Part shown: positions 11,458-23,400 of the stretch, in pieces
Layout: each line of letters starts with the position of its first letter
Position numbering within the stretch: the stretch's first letter is position 1
Source: Zygnema cylindricum
Taxonomy: Eukaryota; Streptophyta; Zygnematophyceae; Zygnematales; Zygnemataceae
Length of the DNA: 64,000 nt
Assembly (NCBI GenBank): GCA_037447655.1
Contig: JBBHKE010002560.1
Span: forward strand, 171,001-235,000
Reading direction: 5' to 3'
Notes under the pieces: generated by a model
The model's database searches: none
What the model saw: only the letters and a program-made list of their open reading frames with translations
Told to the model about the DNA's origin: nothing
Program-made: the position numbers and the translations under genes

Positions 11458-14400
11458 CTATGCAGGTTGTTTACCCTTAACAAATTTTTCGAGTTCGTGT
11501 TGAATATCTGTCAATTCTTGCCTTAAACTTGTTACTTCCTGTTCCAATTCGACTATCCGTTGACGTTCCTCGTCTTTATTTGCCGGTGAGGTTGACGGTG
11601 CCGGTTTATATGGAGTTAATAAATTTTCACTGAATGCTTTCAGGGAATCAACTCCACGAACCTGTAAAATACCCAACTTAAGAAGTTTAGAAGATGGGAA
11701 AACAGAAGAAAACCGCTCGAAGATAGAAACAAACACTCGAAAACCAGAAAAAAATGCCTGTCTGTAAGAGGACAGGCATTTCCATGGTGAGGTAAGAAGC
11801 TTGTTTTTAGGTTTCCTGATACATGAAATCTTCATGATGATGGTGATAGTGATTGTGACGATGATGATGTCAAATGTTTACATGGCCTAGTTAACTGGCG
11901 TGTATTGTGAGTTTACCACCTCCTTTCCAAATAGTAATTAATCTTCTATCTGATATGATCGCAGGTGTTTCAAACAAAAGAAGATGGAATTATAAAACCA
12001 AAGGAGTCAATCCTTTCATGAAAACATAAAATTAAGACAGTCAGCTATTGATTGTCTTAAATACAAAAAATGTCCTTGATGCCGAAATCTAATACGAAAA
12101 GGTTCACGCCGAGGGTGAAATACAACTTAACATGTTTAAAAATACCAGAATCGTTTCACATATTTAAAAAGTCTCTCATATTTACATGGATGTACCTTAT
12201 TGGACACCAGAATACAAGGACACCAGAATGACCGAAAGCATTCACATGCCTCCTCTCCAGTTGAGAAAACTTTAAGGCCAACAATTATTTCCAAACCTCT
12301 TACCTTGTACCAGCACTTATCCAATCGACGACAAACCTCCACAAGCGAGCCTCAAAAAATTTAGGTGATTGAAGTGACTTACCTCCTCTGGGAGAAGTGG
12401 ACAAAGGACAATGTGAAAATCCTCATACAGATCATGAAATTGGTCAAGATACTTCTGTTGCATTTTCACTCTCGCTTGCAATAACTTTGATTCACTAGCT
12501 GAAATCCCTCCACCCAACACTCTATTGTACTATCTCAGATAAAGGCAAGATGCAATAATCAAAAAATATATGACTAGACAATTCCAAATTGCCAAAAAAC
12601 TGCGGTTTTCTGTGACAACAAATAAAAATTCATCTGAAGGTATGTTTAATGCAACAAAGATTTAACAGAACTGATGCACACAACAGAGGAAACTGACAAA
12701 CAACAAGTTGCAATCTTCAACATAAAGATATGACTTATAAATCGGCAGGGGAAAGAAATAAACAGGGCAAAACTGTGACAACTATCGCAACTATCACAAT
12801 TATCACAATTAGCTCCTGAAGAATGCTGAAGTTCGTATATAAAAGTTTTGTTTAACTTTTCAGAGTACATGAAACTCCAACTCAACCCCCAACATCAGCT
12901 TTAATGGTAAACATAATCAACATAAAAGAAGCAAGACCACTTTACAATCCTTTGTTACCACCGATTCAGATATGGTGATTAAAATGACATTAGGATTGAC
13001 TAGAAATAAAGATGCCTCTCTCACTCCGTCCAAGGAAAACTCAACAAAATCTTAGAGAAAATTGTTAAAATGACACACATAACAAGTACAATACCCATCG
13101 TTATTAGTGTCGAAGAATAAAAAGTATAAGAGCAAGATTAGATCAAAGGCGTTCAACACTGTGATCAACCATTGGATTGTTGTTCTGAAGCAAGCGATTG
13201 AAAGGTGATGGTCATATCCTTTAACCGTGATGACACGATTGAAATTCAGAAAAACGGGTGATGAAAGAAAGTACTTTGACTGCCCAAAAAAATGTATCTA
13301 ATAACGATGGGCGGTGTAGTGCTGTTAACACAATTTTATGATTTTCGGCCAAAAACTTTTGTAATTAGTGTTATTAACAGTAATAGCGGTGGGCAGTGTA
13401 GCATGTACCTTCCTCCGGAAACAACACTTGGTTGATAACAATGTTATGGGTATCGATCTCAAACCCAGCAAGTTCTTGAACTAATCGTTCCGTTTCATAT
13501 AGTGACAAAAACTCCGGGATGCACACACAAACAAATGTGGTTAAGTCCTGCGTGCAAAAAATACAAGCACTTATCAGGCTTACACTGCCAACATTAGAGC
13601 AATAACAAGAGAGGCAATTGAGAAAGTTTCAAAAATTGACAAAACATTCAAGCACCAATGCTTTAGCCAAACATGATTTGAGTACTTTGAAGGTTCCATG
13701 CACACAAAAAAAACAACACGATACAAACACACAATCAGAGATATTTCAGACATATGCCCAAATCCCACAAAATCAAAGTGAAAAACCCAGAAAACTATTG
13801 CGAAGGCAAATACTTTGTCCCAAAAACAAGCTTACCGGATTCTTGAACTGGTCATTGACCTGTTCAATGACAGCCTTCATACTTTCCAGCTTCCCCATAA
13901 CAGCGTCTTCTCCGAAGTCCATTCCCCCTCCAAATGCTTGCGACATCTGCAAAGAGAGTAATTTCAAGACTCCGTCAATTTACTCCTCAAATTCAGCTCT
14001 AAACAAATTGTTCTTCACTTTATCTGCAAGGGGAGTAATTTCAAGACTGCTTCATTTACTCCTGAAATTCACTTGCAAACAAAACTGTTTATTTTTTTAT
14101 TTTTTTAAGAATACCATATACAGCTTTTCCGCCTCCCTGTTCACTCTAACTAAACATTACCTCCAAACACCAGATAATAGACAAAGTGACAAGTTTTGCA
14201 GTTAACTCACTATGCTATTTTCACAAAAAAAAAAGGTTTGTCCTGCAACTCACTTGAGTAATCATGCCACCAAATCGGTTTTTGAGTGCCATCATTTTGC
14301 CAAGACCCTTTCCCATGGTGGAGGGAAACTGCAATAACCGCAATGTATGTCCTGTTGGTGCCGTGTCAAAGACAATCACCGAATAATCCATAGTTTGAAC

Positions 14401-16339
14401 AAGTCTGCAAAAGGATGAAAAAAAAGTTCAAAAAAAGAAAGAACACGCCTACATGAGGATTGGCCAAAAATGATGTGAAATACTAAAACATATGTTATGC
14501 AGGAGACAAAAGATGAAACATCTGTAAAAAAAAAACATTGATCACCATAACAGAAAAACATACCATAGCAGTTGCATTCCACCACTAAAAATGTGGATTG
14601 TAGCCATTCAAGTAATGAGAATTTTGAAGAGCACAATAAATAAAAAGGAACACTCCCATTGATATTACTGCATCAACGAAAGATACTACACTGTGTATCG
14701 TGTTATTAGCGTTGATGTTTTTGTCACCACTTATATAAACTTTTCTCTGTGCACAAGTGCCCCATTTTGATTTGGAGGTCACCCATCGGAAGGTAAGAGC
14801 CTTAATTTTATCGCAGCACGGATTAATTATTTGACAAATGTGCACAGAAAAACAAGTTTGAAGACCAAAAAAAACATTAACGCTAATAGCAATACACAGC
14901 GCAATTTTGTCACCAGCAACCACCTAATTCCTGAGCCAAAAAAAAAAAAGGGGACTACCCTCATCAATATTACTGCATTGTAGTTCAAATGTGCAACAAC
15001 AATTGAAAACGCTATTTGTAGTGAACCTTATAATATACACATAATGTACCGTATAATGCACATATAATAGGGGGGTTCCAATTGTTTTCACCCATTTGAA
15101 ATATGTACTGTATCAACAATGGACACTATTCTCATCGCAACGACCTCCTTTCTGAGACTTACTTGAGCATTTCTGCAAAACTCATTGCCTCGTCAATTCC
15201 GGGAATTGAACTTGCGAGCTCTGAAATAGCGTTTCCTTCACCGGCCAAATTCTCAAGGTCTTCGCTCTCCACTTTGGGATCTACCTCCTGCAATGTCCAA
15301 TAAAATAACGGCGAGGCAAATATAAAATCAAAAAAGAAGAAACAACGACTGTCATAATCCAAGATGACAACAAACTGAAGATCAAAAACTTTGTAGAACA
15401 GGATAAGAAATAAAAAATAAGGTGTAAGAAATAAGAAATAAGAAGAATCACAAAAGGAACATACAAACATCAACCTCACATAAGAGCATCACAAATAGAT
15501 ATTTTATTATATTATATAAAATATATATAAATATTTACACGCAAACCGAACGTAAAAGAAAGCATAATTAATCTGATTAATCTGCATGGTTTTCTACATT
15601 GAGTGTGGAAAATGATTGCATGCTACGAAAAACTCCTGAACACGATGAATGAAAAACCAATTGGATATTATAAAGTTCTCTTACTATCACATCATTCATC
15701 CTATTTCATGTGCGGCTCAGACCATGAGTTGATAGTAAATCCTCCTCAGATTCTGGACTTGTTTACTTCAATTCACATTCCAATAAATGTACAAGCAGCG
15801 CTATTATCAATATTATGAGTTTAGTATCATACAAGCAGTGGTAGAGACATAATTTTTTCTTTCCACACAGGCAGCTAAATAAAAGAAATTATACATATAT
15901 ACGACAAAAAGAAATGAAGCAAAAGAAATGAAGCAAAAGAAATGAAGAAGAAAAGAGATTTCATTTAGATTTCCACTTTCATGCCAGGGGATAAATAAAA
16001 AATGCATCTGTATATTTTTCAAACATAAAAACAGTTCAGTTCAGTTCGGTTCGGTTCAGTTTGGTTTGGTATAGTTGTTACCATAGCATATAAATTGTTA
16101 AATCCTTCAACTAATGTTGGACTTTTGGTAAACTTCTGACGAAAAGCGTCACTTAAATTATGCGCTGGATCCGTCGAAATTATCAAAACTTTTTCTCTGA
16201 CTGCTGCAAGTCGAACTGCTAAACAACAACTACAAGTTGTTTTTCCGACACCTCCTTTTCCTCCAACAAACAACCATCTCAGTTCTTTCTGCTCCAAAAT
16301 ATTCTGAAGGGTGGCTTCTGGTCTCTCTTCTTCTGCCAT
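11458..16339 (-). CDS. GET3: GET3 / ArsA-family ATPase, seven exons, 367 aa
   Basis: Cytosolic homodimeric ATPase that receives tail-anchored membrane proteins and delivers them to the ER receptor. Exons on the minus strand: 16339-16082, 15287-15163, 14404-14254, 13946-13836, 13547-13409, 12498-12383, 11661-11458. All have GT/AG borders and consistent phases, and sum to 1101 nt plus stop. Exon 1 holds the deviant P-loop [10 protein letters not shown] and switch [11 protein letters not shown]. Exon 2 ends in [14 protein letters not shown]. Exon 3 holds the A-loop [13 protein letters not shown]. Exon 5 has [18 protein letters not shown] and DTHNIVINQ. In exon 6 the usual CxxC zinc motif is absent, replaced by [20 protein letters not shown]. 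Exon 7 carries LLTPYKP followed by a coiled coil ([20 protein letters not shown]...) of about 35 residues. Both traits match my memory of plant GET3a. The start is the first ATG, followed by [11 protein letters not shown]. Confidence 0.95.
11752..11781. repeat. Perfect hairpin in GET3 intron 6
   Basis: AAATGCCTGTC (11752-11762) and GACAGGCATTT (11771-11781) form an 11-bp perfect stem around an 8-nt loop. It lies 91 nt into the intron side from the GET3 last exon. No function is claimed. Confidence 0.6.
13094..13400. mobile_element. CACCGC-family MITE sequence(s) in GET3 intron 5
   Basis: Left end at 13092 (TA CCCATCGTTATTAGTG) and right end at 13316 (ATAACGATGGGCGGTG TA) define one element of about 220 bp. 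A second right-end-like sequence (AGTAATAGCGGTGGGCAGTG TA) ends at 13400, six bases from the GT donor of GET3 exon 5, on the intron side. The second copy has lost its left end or is part of a compound insertion. Confidence 0.6.
13945..14095. repeat. Direct duplication spanning the exon 4 acceptor region of GET3
   Basis: The string 'atctgcaaagagagtaattt' at 13945 recurs as 'atctgcaaggggagtaattt' at 14022, followed in both copies by a similar 50-nt segment (caagact, ttactcct, aaattca). The first copy contains the real 3' splice site of GET3 exon 4 (read on the minus strand). The second is an intronic copy with its own AG. Confidence 0.6.
14689..14902. mobile_element. CACCGC-family MITE in GET3 intron 2
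   Basis: The left end TA CACTGTGTATCGTGTTATTAG and the inverted right end (CTAATAGCAATACACAGCGC) enclose about 210 bp. The inner parts 'gcgttgatgttttt' and 'aaaaacattaacgc' extend the inverted repeat. Divergence between the ends suggests an old insertion. Confidence 0.55.
15897..15957. repeat. Short tandem repeat in GET3 intron 1
   Basis: Three head-to-tail copies of a 14-nt unit, GAAATGAAGCAAAA, with the last copy degenerate. It is intronic. Confidence 0.6.
16030..16075. repeat. Pentanucleotide array just inside GET3 intron 1 donor
   Basis: Repeats of CAGTT/CGGTT/TGGTT run from 16032 to about 16069. On the minus strand they start within about 15 nt of the exon 1 donor GT (16081-16080). Confidence 0.65.
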
Positions 16340-17543
16340 TTTGTCCTCTTAGACCAAATAAACTAGTCAAAATAAAAATAAATCTGATGGACTGATGTAT
16401 CGATTTCTCTGAATGCAGAAGTAGTCGTCAATATTTTGGCAGCTTTCCTCTCAAGTTATTTAGGTTTTTCACTTTTTTAGGGTTTCTTTTTACTTCAAAG
16501 ATATTTTTCTGCCGTGCGAGACCTCCAAACGCCTTCAAAAGTTCAAACTCATAAGTTCAGAAAGCTCAAAGGTCAAACGTGCGAAAACAATTGAAAACAG
16601 CCTCGTACTGTACGCACCGTATAATACGTATAAAGTAAAGTGAAACCCCATCCAGCCTTAGGGTACTTTCGCATGTGCTAAAGTTACAGTTATTTTCTGT
16701 CGTTTTCCTCCATAATTTAGAAAAAAACCAAAAAATCCGCAACCGTACCAAAAAATAGAAATTACCACCGTACAAGTTGCGATACCTTGAAACTTTATAC
16801 GTACAGTAGTTTGTCATCTAGTGCGATGCAATTTGTCGTCTAGCGCATTTCGACCCACTTTCACGTCCTTTCAGCACATGTTCAAACTTTACATCAAATC
16901 ACCTCGCGAGGTGATTTGAAATAAAGTCCGATAAGGTGAGCGAATAGGTAGACGCTGTCGCACATGTCTAAAGTTTTTTACAATTTTTGTGCGTGGAGTA
17001 CCAAAAAAAAACACACTGCACGTTTCCAGCCTGTGCGTACTGTTTTCCGTGCACGTTTCCACCCTGTGCGTACTGTTTTCCGTGCGCTGACTTCCGTACA
17101 GGGGCCGTCTCTCTCAAACCATAGATGTCTCATTCGTACGGATTTTGACATTTTTACGAAATTTCGTTATTTTTTCAGCTCAAACACACGTGTCTTCACA
17201 CGTACGGCGTAGGAAAACATTGGGCACCTGTCGGCAAGTGGGGGAAAACGAAAAACGAAACCCCATTTCTGTGCGACAGCGAAAAGGTAATTTAGGGTTT
17301 CGACACGTCGACAATGTGGCGTACGGACATTAGGAAGTCACAAAATTGTACAGCGTGTGGAGAGACGCCTCAAATTGAAGCCGAGTGGAAGTTTCGCATC
17401 ATTTTGTGTACCACTTCATCTGTCACATTGTTTCGTACACGTCTACGTAAGTCACTTTTTTAAGTAACAAGTTATTTGCGTTTACATCCGAATGCTCTGA
17501 AAGTTTTACGGAGAATCTTCGCTTAAAAACAAAGTTACAAGAC
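16340..17543. other. Upstream region of GET3
   Basis: Presumed GET3 promoter and 5' UTR close to 16340. At 17030-17090 a segment 'cgtttccanCCTGTGCGTAC' is repeated twice. No other gene is recognised. Confidence 0.4.
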
Positions 17544-17546
17544 TAA

Positions 17547-18331
17547 GGCTGCGGCCCCATGTAGTTGTAACTTAGCGTACTTACTTTGTATTTTAGCGCG
17601 GATCCGGCGGACCCGGATTTCAAGTGTCTCTATGTGTTCACTCGAAATTATTACTTAAGTTTGTGACAATTGTATACGTCGACAACCCCCGTGACGGCTG
17701 TCACCGTGTACAATTTGTGATGACGCACCATATTTTCTTGAAACTTTTTGAAGCGTCGCAAGACACATCGTAATTTTTGAAACGATTTGCGGATTTGGTA
17801 TGTCGCATGTCTTTGCGAGACATCGTTGACGTACAGCCTTGCACCCGTGGCTGTGCAAAATGCCTTGACGCAAACCTCTCCCGTCCGGCCGCCATTACTT
17901 CGCAGATTTTTCACGTTCGCAGACTTTTCAACTTTGCGTGAAATGACACTGCAGCGTCGAGACCCCTGCAAAAAAAAAACCGTACAACATGCAAGCCGAC
18001 AAAAACAAACAAACCCTGTACTTTTTTTCGTCGTCAAAACTTCTAAAATCTTTTCACACGTGGGAATATATTTTCAGATTGGTGTAGACGGATTTGCTTA
18101 GCTTAAAACACAGTGCCGATGTGTTTTATGATAAGCTTGAAAATGACGTGACAGTGGGTCGAAAAACCGCAAGACGACAAAATTTCGTACATCCTAAGTT
18201 CAAGAATGACGCAAATTGTACTTTACAAATTTGCGATTTCTTCGTACGGTCGCAACTTAGGCAGTACGGCGCTAAGTTATAAAGGAAAACGACAGAAAAA
18301 AACCCGAACTTAGCCACATGGGGCCGCAGCC
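17547..18331. mobile_element. PIF/Harbinger-like MITE, copy 1 (785 bp, TSD TAA)
   Basis: Terminal inverted repeat GGCTGCGGCCCCATGT at the left and its complement at the right. Flanked by TAA at 17544-17546 and 18332-18334, the 3-bp duplication typical of PIF/Harbinger. Subterminal 'gtaacttagcg' and 'cgctaagtt' extend the symmetry. Overlapping short ORFs inside (for example 18037-17651 minus) have counterparts in other copies but resemble no transposase. Confidence 0.85.
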
Positions 18332-18334
18332 TAA

Positions 18335-19955
18335 GTTTTGGTTACATGCGAAAGTGAAATTACTTTCGCATATTTGAACTGTGCTGTTACAGCGTTTCCG
18401 AAATCTCTGCTTTTAGGAGTGAGACGTGACGAAAGTGAGTTTAACGTACCATAACCGATATACCCGATTCGATGTGGACCATTTAAAAATCGCGAATTCA
18501 AAAGTACAGTATCGTCTCAATACTTTACGGTAAGATAGATGTAGAAGCCTCACGGCCAGTGCAAGTGATTGCAACTCCATTGTTCACTACTACTTTTTTT
18601 CTTTATAAAAAAGTTACCATAAAGTAACTCCTTGTCCATGGATGCATGATAATGATCATAGTCATGAAATATCAACAAGACTTAGAACAAAACACATGCA
18701 CAGATGCAAATGCTGTACATGCAAGGAATTCTTTTAGTAATGAGATGTCTTTTCTACATTATGTTCTTGACCCGTATTCCTCCTTCGGTTCCCTAGTAAA
18801 TTGAGATTCCAGATGAGGTTAATCGTCGATATATACATCACTTTAAGGGTGAAGGATGCGACAAACAATTAAAGCCACATGCCGAGTGTTTGTAGTTCAA
18901 AGCTGCCAATAATCATACTTGTTTTCCCCGAAAATGAACCGACTCTTACATGACAAATAGAAATAACCGCAACAATACCCTGTCATGCATATTCAACATC
19001 CTACATAAATATGCATATATTTACTTAACACCAACACAAAAGATAGCTACCTTAATGATCAGCATGTTGTTCACTGTTTCCTTTTTCTTAAATAACTGTA
19101 ACAGTAACAATTATGTGTTATTAAAAACTCGCGACAGTTAACCCGAGTACATAGAAACAAAAGGAAAAAAAGCTGAAACAAAACCAAAAACAAGTAAAAT
19201 GCAGTTAAACATTCTGGTATATCAAGGTAGGATCAGACTGAGCATAGCAATTTTAATGAACGCAATCGCTAATAAAACAATAGAGATGCAGAAATACACA
19301 GTGACAAGGAAAAACCAACTTAGAGATCAGAATTACAGTCAGAACAAAAAACCAAAAAGTATCAAATACCATTTTAGGAACGTATGGACTACTTTTCAAA
19401 AACGGTTAAACAACTTACAGGAAAACATGCATCAGAAATTTTGATATGACACTGAACAGATATTCGCTATAACACAATATACCAATAAAACGTAGGGTAA
19501 CCATAGAAAACGGAGACGTTCAAAAATTAGAAAGAGACTTGCACGCTCCAAGATGGCACCTAAGCCTCGGTCCATCTTCCTTGCCATATCCTGCTCAAAT
19601 TACAGTAATCCTCCCTAAATTCCAAATAAGATGGTTTGCCTTACTGCCTACGTTTTTTTTTCAATTCTTTTAAGCACAAAATTGTAGCCTCTCTGACAGC
19701 CGAAAACTAAGGGGAGCGAATGTCACCCCCAATAAATGGTGTTAACATTGATTAAGAAAATCGTGGGCAGCAAGGACGTACTCTTGCTGCGTCTAAATAC
19801 AAAAGTTGCCTCTTGAGTTTGCAATTTACAGGCAGGAACAAAATCTCATTGGCTGGAAGGGCTGCACTTCGAAACTGCCTCACATCAATATTCGAAGGAG
19901 ACCCAGCCCCACAGCACTGATTGAAACTAGTGTACCTGCAAATAGACAAGCAAGT
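18335..19955. other. Intergenic / 3' region of the CCDC90-like gene
   Basis: No gene is recognised. The missing last exon of the CCDC90-like gene should lie on the minus strand here, or within 19955-20462, but I could not find its expected hydrophobic C-terminal segment. A+C-rich short ORFs at 19199-19444 look like chance. Confidence 0.35.
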
Positions 19956-20332
19956 GCACATCATCCAATACATACCATGGAGTACAGACCAAGTACACAC
20001 GACAAAAGTACAAACGATCAAGTACACACCACCAAGTACACACCATCAAGTACAGACCATCCAGTACATACCGTCCGATACATACATCGAGTACAGACCA
20101 AGGACACACGATCAAGTAGACACACCATCAAGTACACACCAAGTACACACGATCAGGTACACATGACCAAGTACACACACCATCAAATACACACAACCGA
20201 GACACACCACCAGGTACACACCATCCGATACACACCATCGAGTACAGACCATCAAGACACCATCAAGTACACACCATCCAATACACACCATCGAGTACAC
20301 ACGATCACGTACACACCACCAAGTACACACTA
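19956..20332. repeat. Degenerate 14-bp minisatellite (CCATCAAGTACACA)
   Basis: About 25 copies of a unit near CCATCAAGTACACA, with variants such as CCATCGAGTACAGA and CGATCAAGTACACA and occasional truncated units. Because 14 is not a multiple of 3 and stop codons are rare in it, the array gives long open frames on both strands rich in H, T and Y (plus) or C, V and L (minus). These should not be taken as genes. Confidence 0.9.
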
Positions 20333-20462
20333 ATTAGACTACCAGCAGTGAATTGACACGCCGTAAAACTGTAAGTAGAAGAAAGCTCAAACAGCACGCA
20401 ATTTGTAGTCACACTGGAAGGAAGGAACCAGTGAACGGTGAGGAATCAGTGAGGGGACTTAC

Positions 20463-23400
20463 CGACACAGTACTTGATGACATCAAATTTCGCAGCCTCC
20501 AATTCCGTTTTCAATATGTTTATTTCCTGTAAAACAATCACACAGCCCCAACTCTTGACTTAAATATTATCTAACATTCTTTCCATTTGACAACAATATA
20601 GCCACAGGTAGGCACCAATTGAAATGCATAATACATCCTGGCATGCAGCTACTTTTTATTTTACATTCCGTCCCTACTCGACTTTTGGTGAATAACAAAA
20701 CCCATCACGATTGAATGAACAACGGATGATCTAATCTTCGACACCTTCTTTCAATTCAAGGGTGCGAAAAAAAGCTCGGCATAAAAAACAGCTATATACA
20801 GCATTATAGATACCCTAAAAGACGCAATGTGAACTAAGGGACCAATTGTCAGTCACACATACTCTGTCAAGCTTGTTGGAGAGATTTGAAGTTTCTTGGT
20901 TTTGGTTCTGTAGCTCCTCCCGAATTCGTCTGCAAAAAAGTAGGGATGAAATGCTAGATGTTATATGCACCTTGACATTAAAAAGCCTCATTTATCTGGA
21001 ATAATACTCAAAAACAACGCTCCAAAGCTACATCTTGGCTTAAAGAAAAACATGAAAACTACCACCAGCTAAACAATAGTATGTGGGAATTCCAAACATA
21101 AAATATGAGCTATCCGTATGTCCTTTCAGCATTAAAAAGGAAAAGACAAAAGCATTCTCCTCTTCAAAATCATTCTTCGCTAACTGGAATACAGAGCTCA
21201 AGAACATTTTGCAATGGAATTTGAAAATCACTTCCATTTCAAATCTGTTGCTGACAACGTTTTAACCTCTGTCACAAGATTTCTTATGCTAAATGCCTTG
21301 TTTTTTATATGGTATGACATGTTCTATAACTACTGGTTCTTGCTTATTGATTAAGAAATTTCAATCAGACAACCAATAAAACAAAAGAGGACAAAATTGG
21401 CTCATTCCTTTTACTTAACACGGCAAAATAAACTCAACAAACCAGGCAACAGTCTCTGACAAAAGTTCACTACAGTACTAATAGGCTCTGACAAAAGTTC
21501 ACTACAGTACTAATAGGTTTGGACACCACATCTCATATCACTCACCCTTTTTCTAAATTCATATCGAGCCTCTGTCCTGCAGTCACTTTATCCACCTCAT
21601 ACCTGCCATCAGCTGCAACAATATCAGCAAGTCTTCAGGAAATAAGCAAATAGGAAATATATCTGGAGAAGTTTTTTTAATAGGAAAAGGATTTATTGAT
21701 AAGAACAGAAATCGCAGAATTCAGCAAAGAAAATGGTTGAATTTCTAACAGCCTGAGAATCAAATGACAGAAGTACTTATAGAGCACCAAACCCATGACA
21801 TTAATTTTATCTACAATGAACAAATAATTCTTGAAGAAACACATTTCAGTTATGGAGCTACTCTGACTCATCACTGATTCCAATTCACCTTAGTTCACTC
21901 CGAATTTTCTCAAGCTCTGTCTTCAACCTCTCTGCTTCTCGACGCAAACTGTCAAAATTTTGCTCCTGCAGAAGCTAAGCATCAAATTCAGCAAATAACA
22001 AAGCCTAAGTCCCGAAAAGGGTGGGAGAAGTGCCTTAAAAACAAAAAATGGGCATCTCAATCATTGATGTTAAGTTACAGATGTGAATCCAGCCTGGCCA
22101 TATTTCACAAGTGTTTTTAACCCAAACTCATAAAATAGAGTTAAAAACACAACTTAAGTAGGCTATACGAGCCACGTAGTCCTATCATACTTAATGCAGT
22201 TAATACTAATATCACTTTAACATTAATAGTCACTAACTGGAACATCAATGGAAGGTGTAGTGAGGACAGATGAAGTGATTGGCATTCATCCATAACACAC
22301 ACAACATATTTGGAAGGGCCAAAATACATGAAAATAAAATAAAGGCACAAGAATGTAAGCCGGACCTGAAGGCTTTTCAACTCGCTCTTGAACTTCGACA
22401 GCTCAGTTTCTGCTTTCATGTCTGCCTGGCAACCATCCATACCGATATGTCCCATTAGTACAAGTTAAAGTAAATCTCTCATTGACAACAAAGGTCATGC
22501 ATTCAAAGAATGTTAAAGCAATGCATACATATCAGAGTACAAGTTGCTGCCTGAAAGATAATCGCTAATTGGAAGCTGACATTTGGTGTAAAATTGACAG
22601 TATTAGGAACCTGGGAGGAGCACAAGTAGAAATTATTGCTCACCATTTGGATATCTTGCTTGGACACAAAGTTATGAGATATATCCTCCATACTCTCATT
22701 CATAATTTGCATTATGAGAGCTGTAATTCCTTCAGCTTGCTGAGCAGACAGGCCTTGTGCCTCCAACTTCCTGACCTGCAAAGCAAAAAGTGGAAAAGAA
22801 AAAAACAAACAGCTTTTAATGATATTCAACATTTCCTGAAGTGACCTAACATTTATCGACCATCACCTTCTCAAGTACTCCAAACAAGTTAAAATCATAC
22901 CAATACTCCTCAAACCAACCATGCCTTCACTCCTCTTAGTCCCAACATTTACTACATCACAGTTGACGAAATTCCACTTCATACATATCTTTTACCTTTC
23001 TACTAGAATCACAAGTTGCAACCATAGATATCCTCTTGCCACTTGAAATGCTTATTGAAACAGAAACGTAAATTACTCACCAATGCGAGCGTATCAATCA
23101 TAAATTTCCTTTTGCCATTAGCATGTGGAGAAACAGAAATACTTCGTCGGTGGTAGCTTCTCGGCCTTCCTGCCGATGATCCAGATATTGACCATAGCCC
23201 AGAAGTAGAATGTAGCCATAAGGGGGACATTCCTTGAGATTCAGCCTGATCCACAGAGAGAAATAACTGTCAATAACAAAAGAAGTGCAAATGTCAGCCC
23301 TAAAACAGAATGCAATTGAAAGTTTAAGGCAGTCATTTGAGGAGTACATTCTGCCGCTGAGAAATCTTGACATACAGATTCTGCCGAGTATTTGAATCTA

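Noticed and set aside
17651-18037. 128-codon minus-strand ORF inside the Harbinger-like MITE
   Set aside because: Counterparts in other copies are in different frames or broken, and it shows no transposase motif; it is more likely chance openness in a repeated sequence.
19806-20333. 175-codon plus-strand ORF (HT/KYT-rich)
   Set aside because: It is the reading of the 14-bp minisatellite; the opposite strand is equally open.
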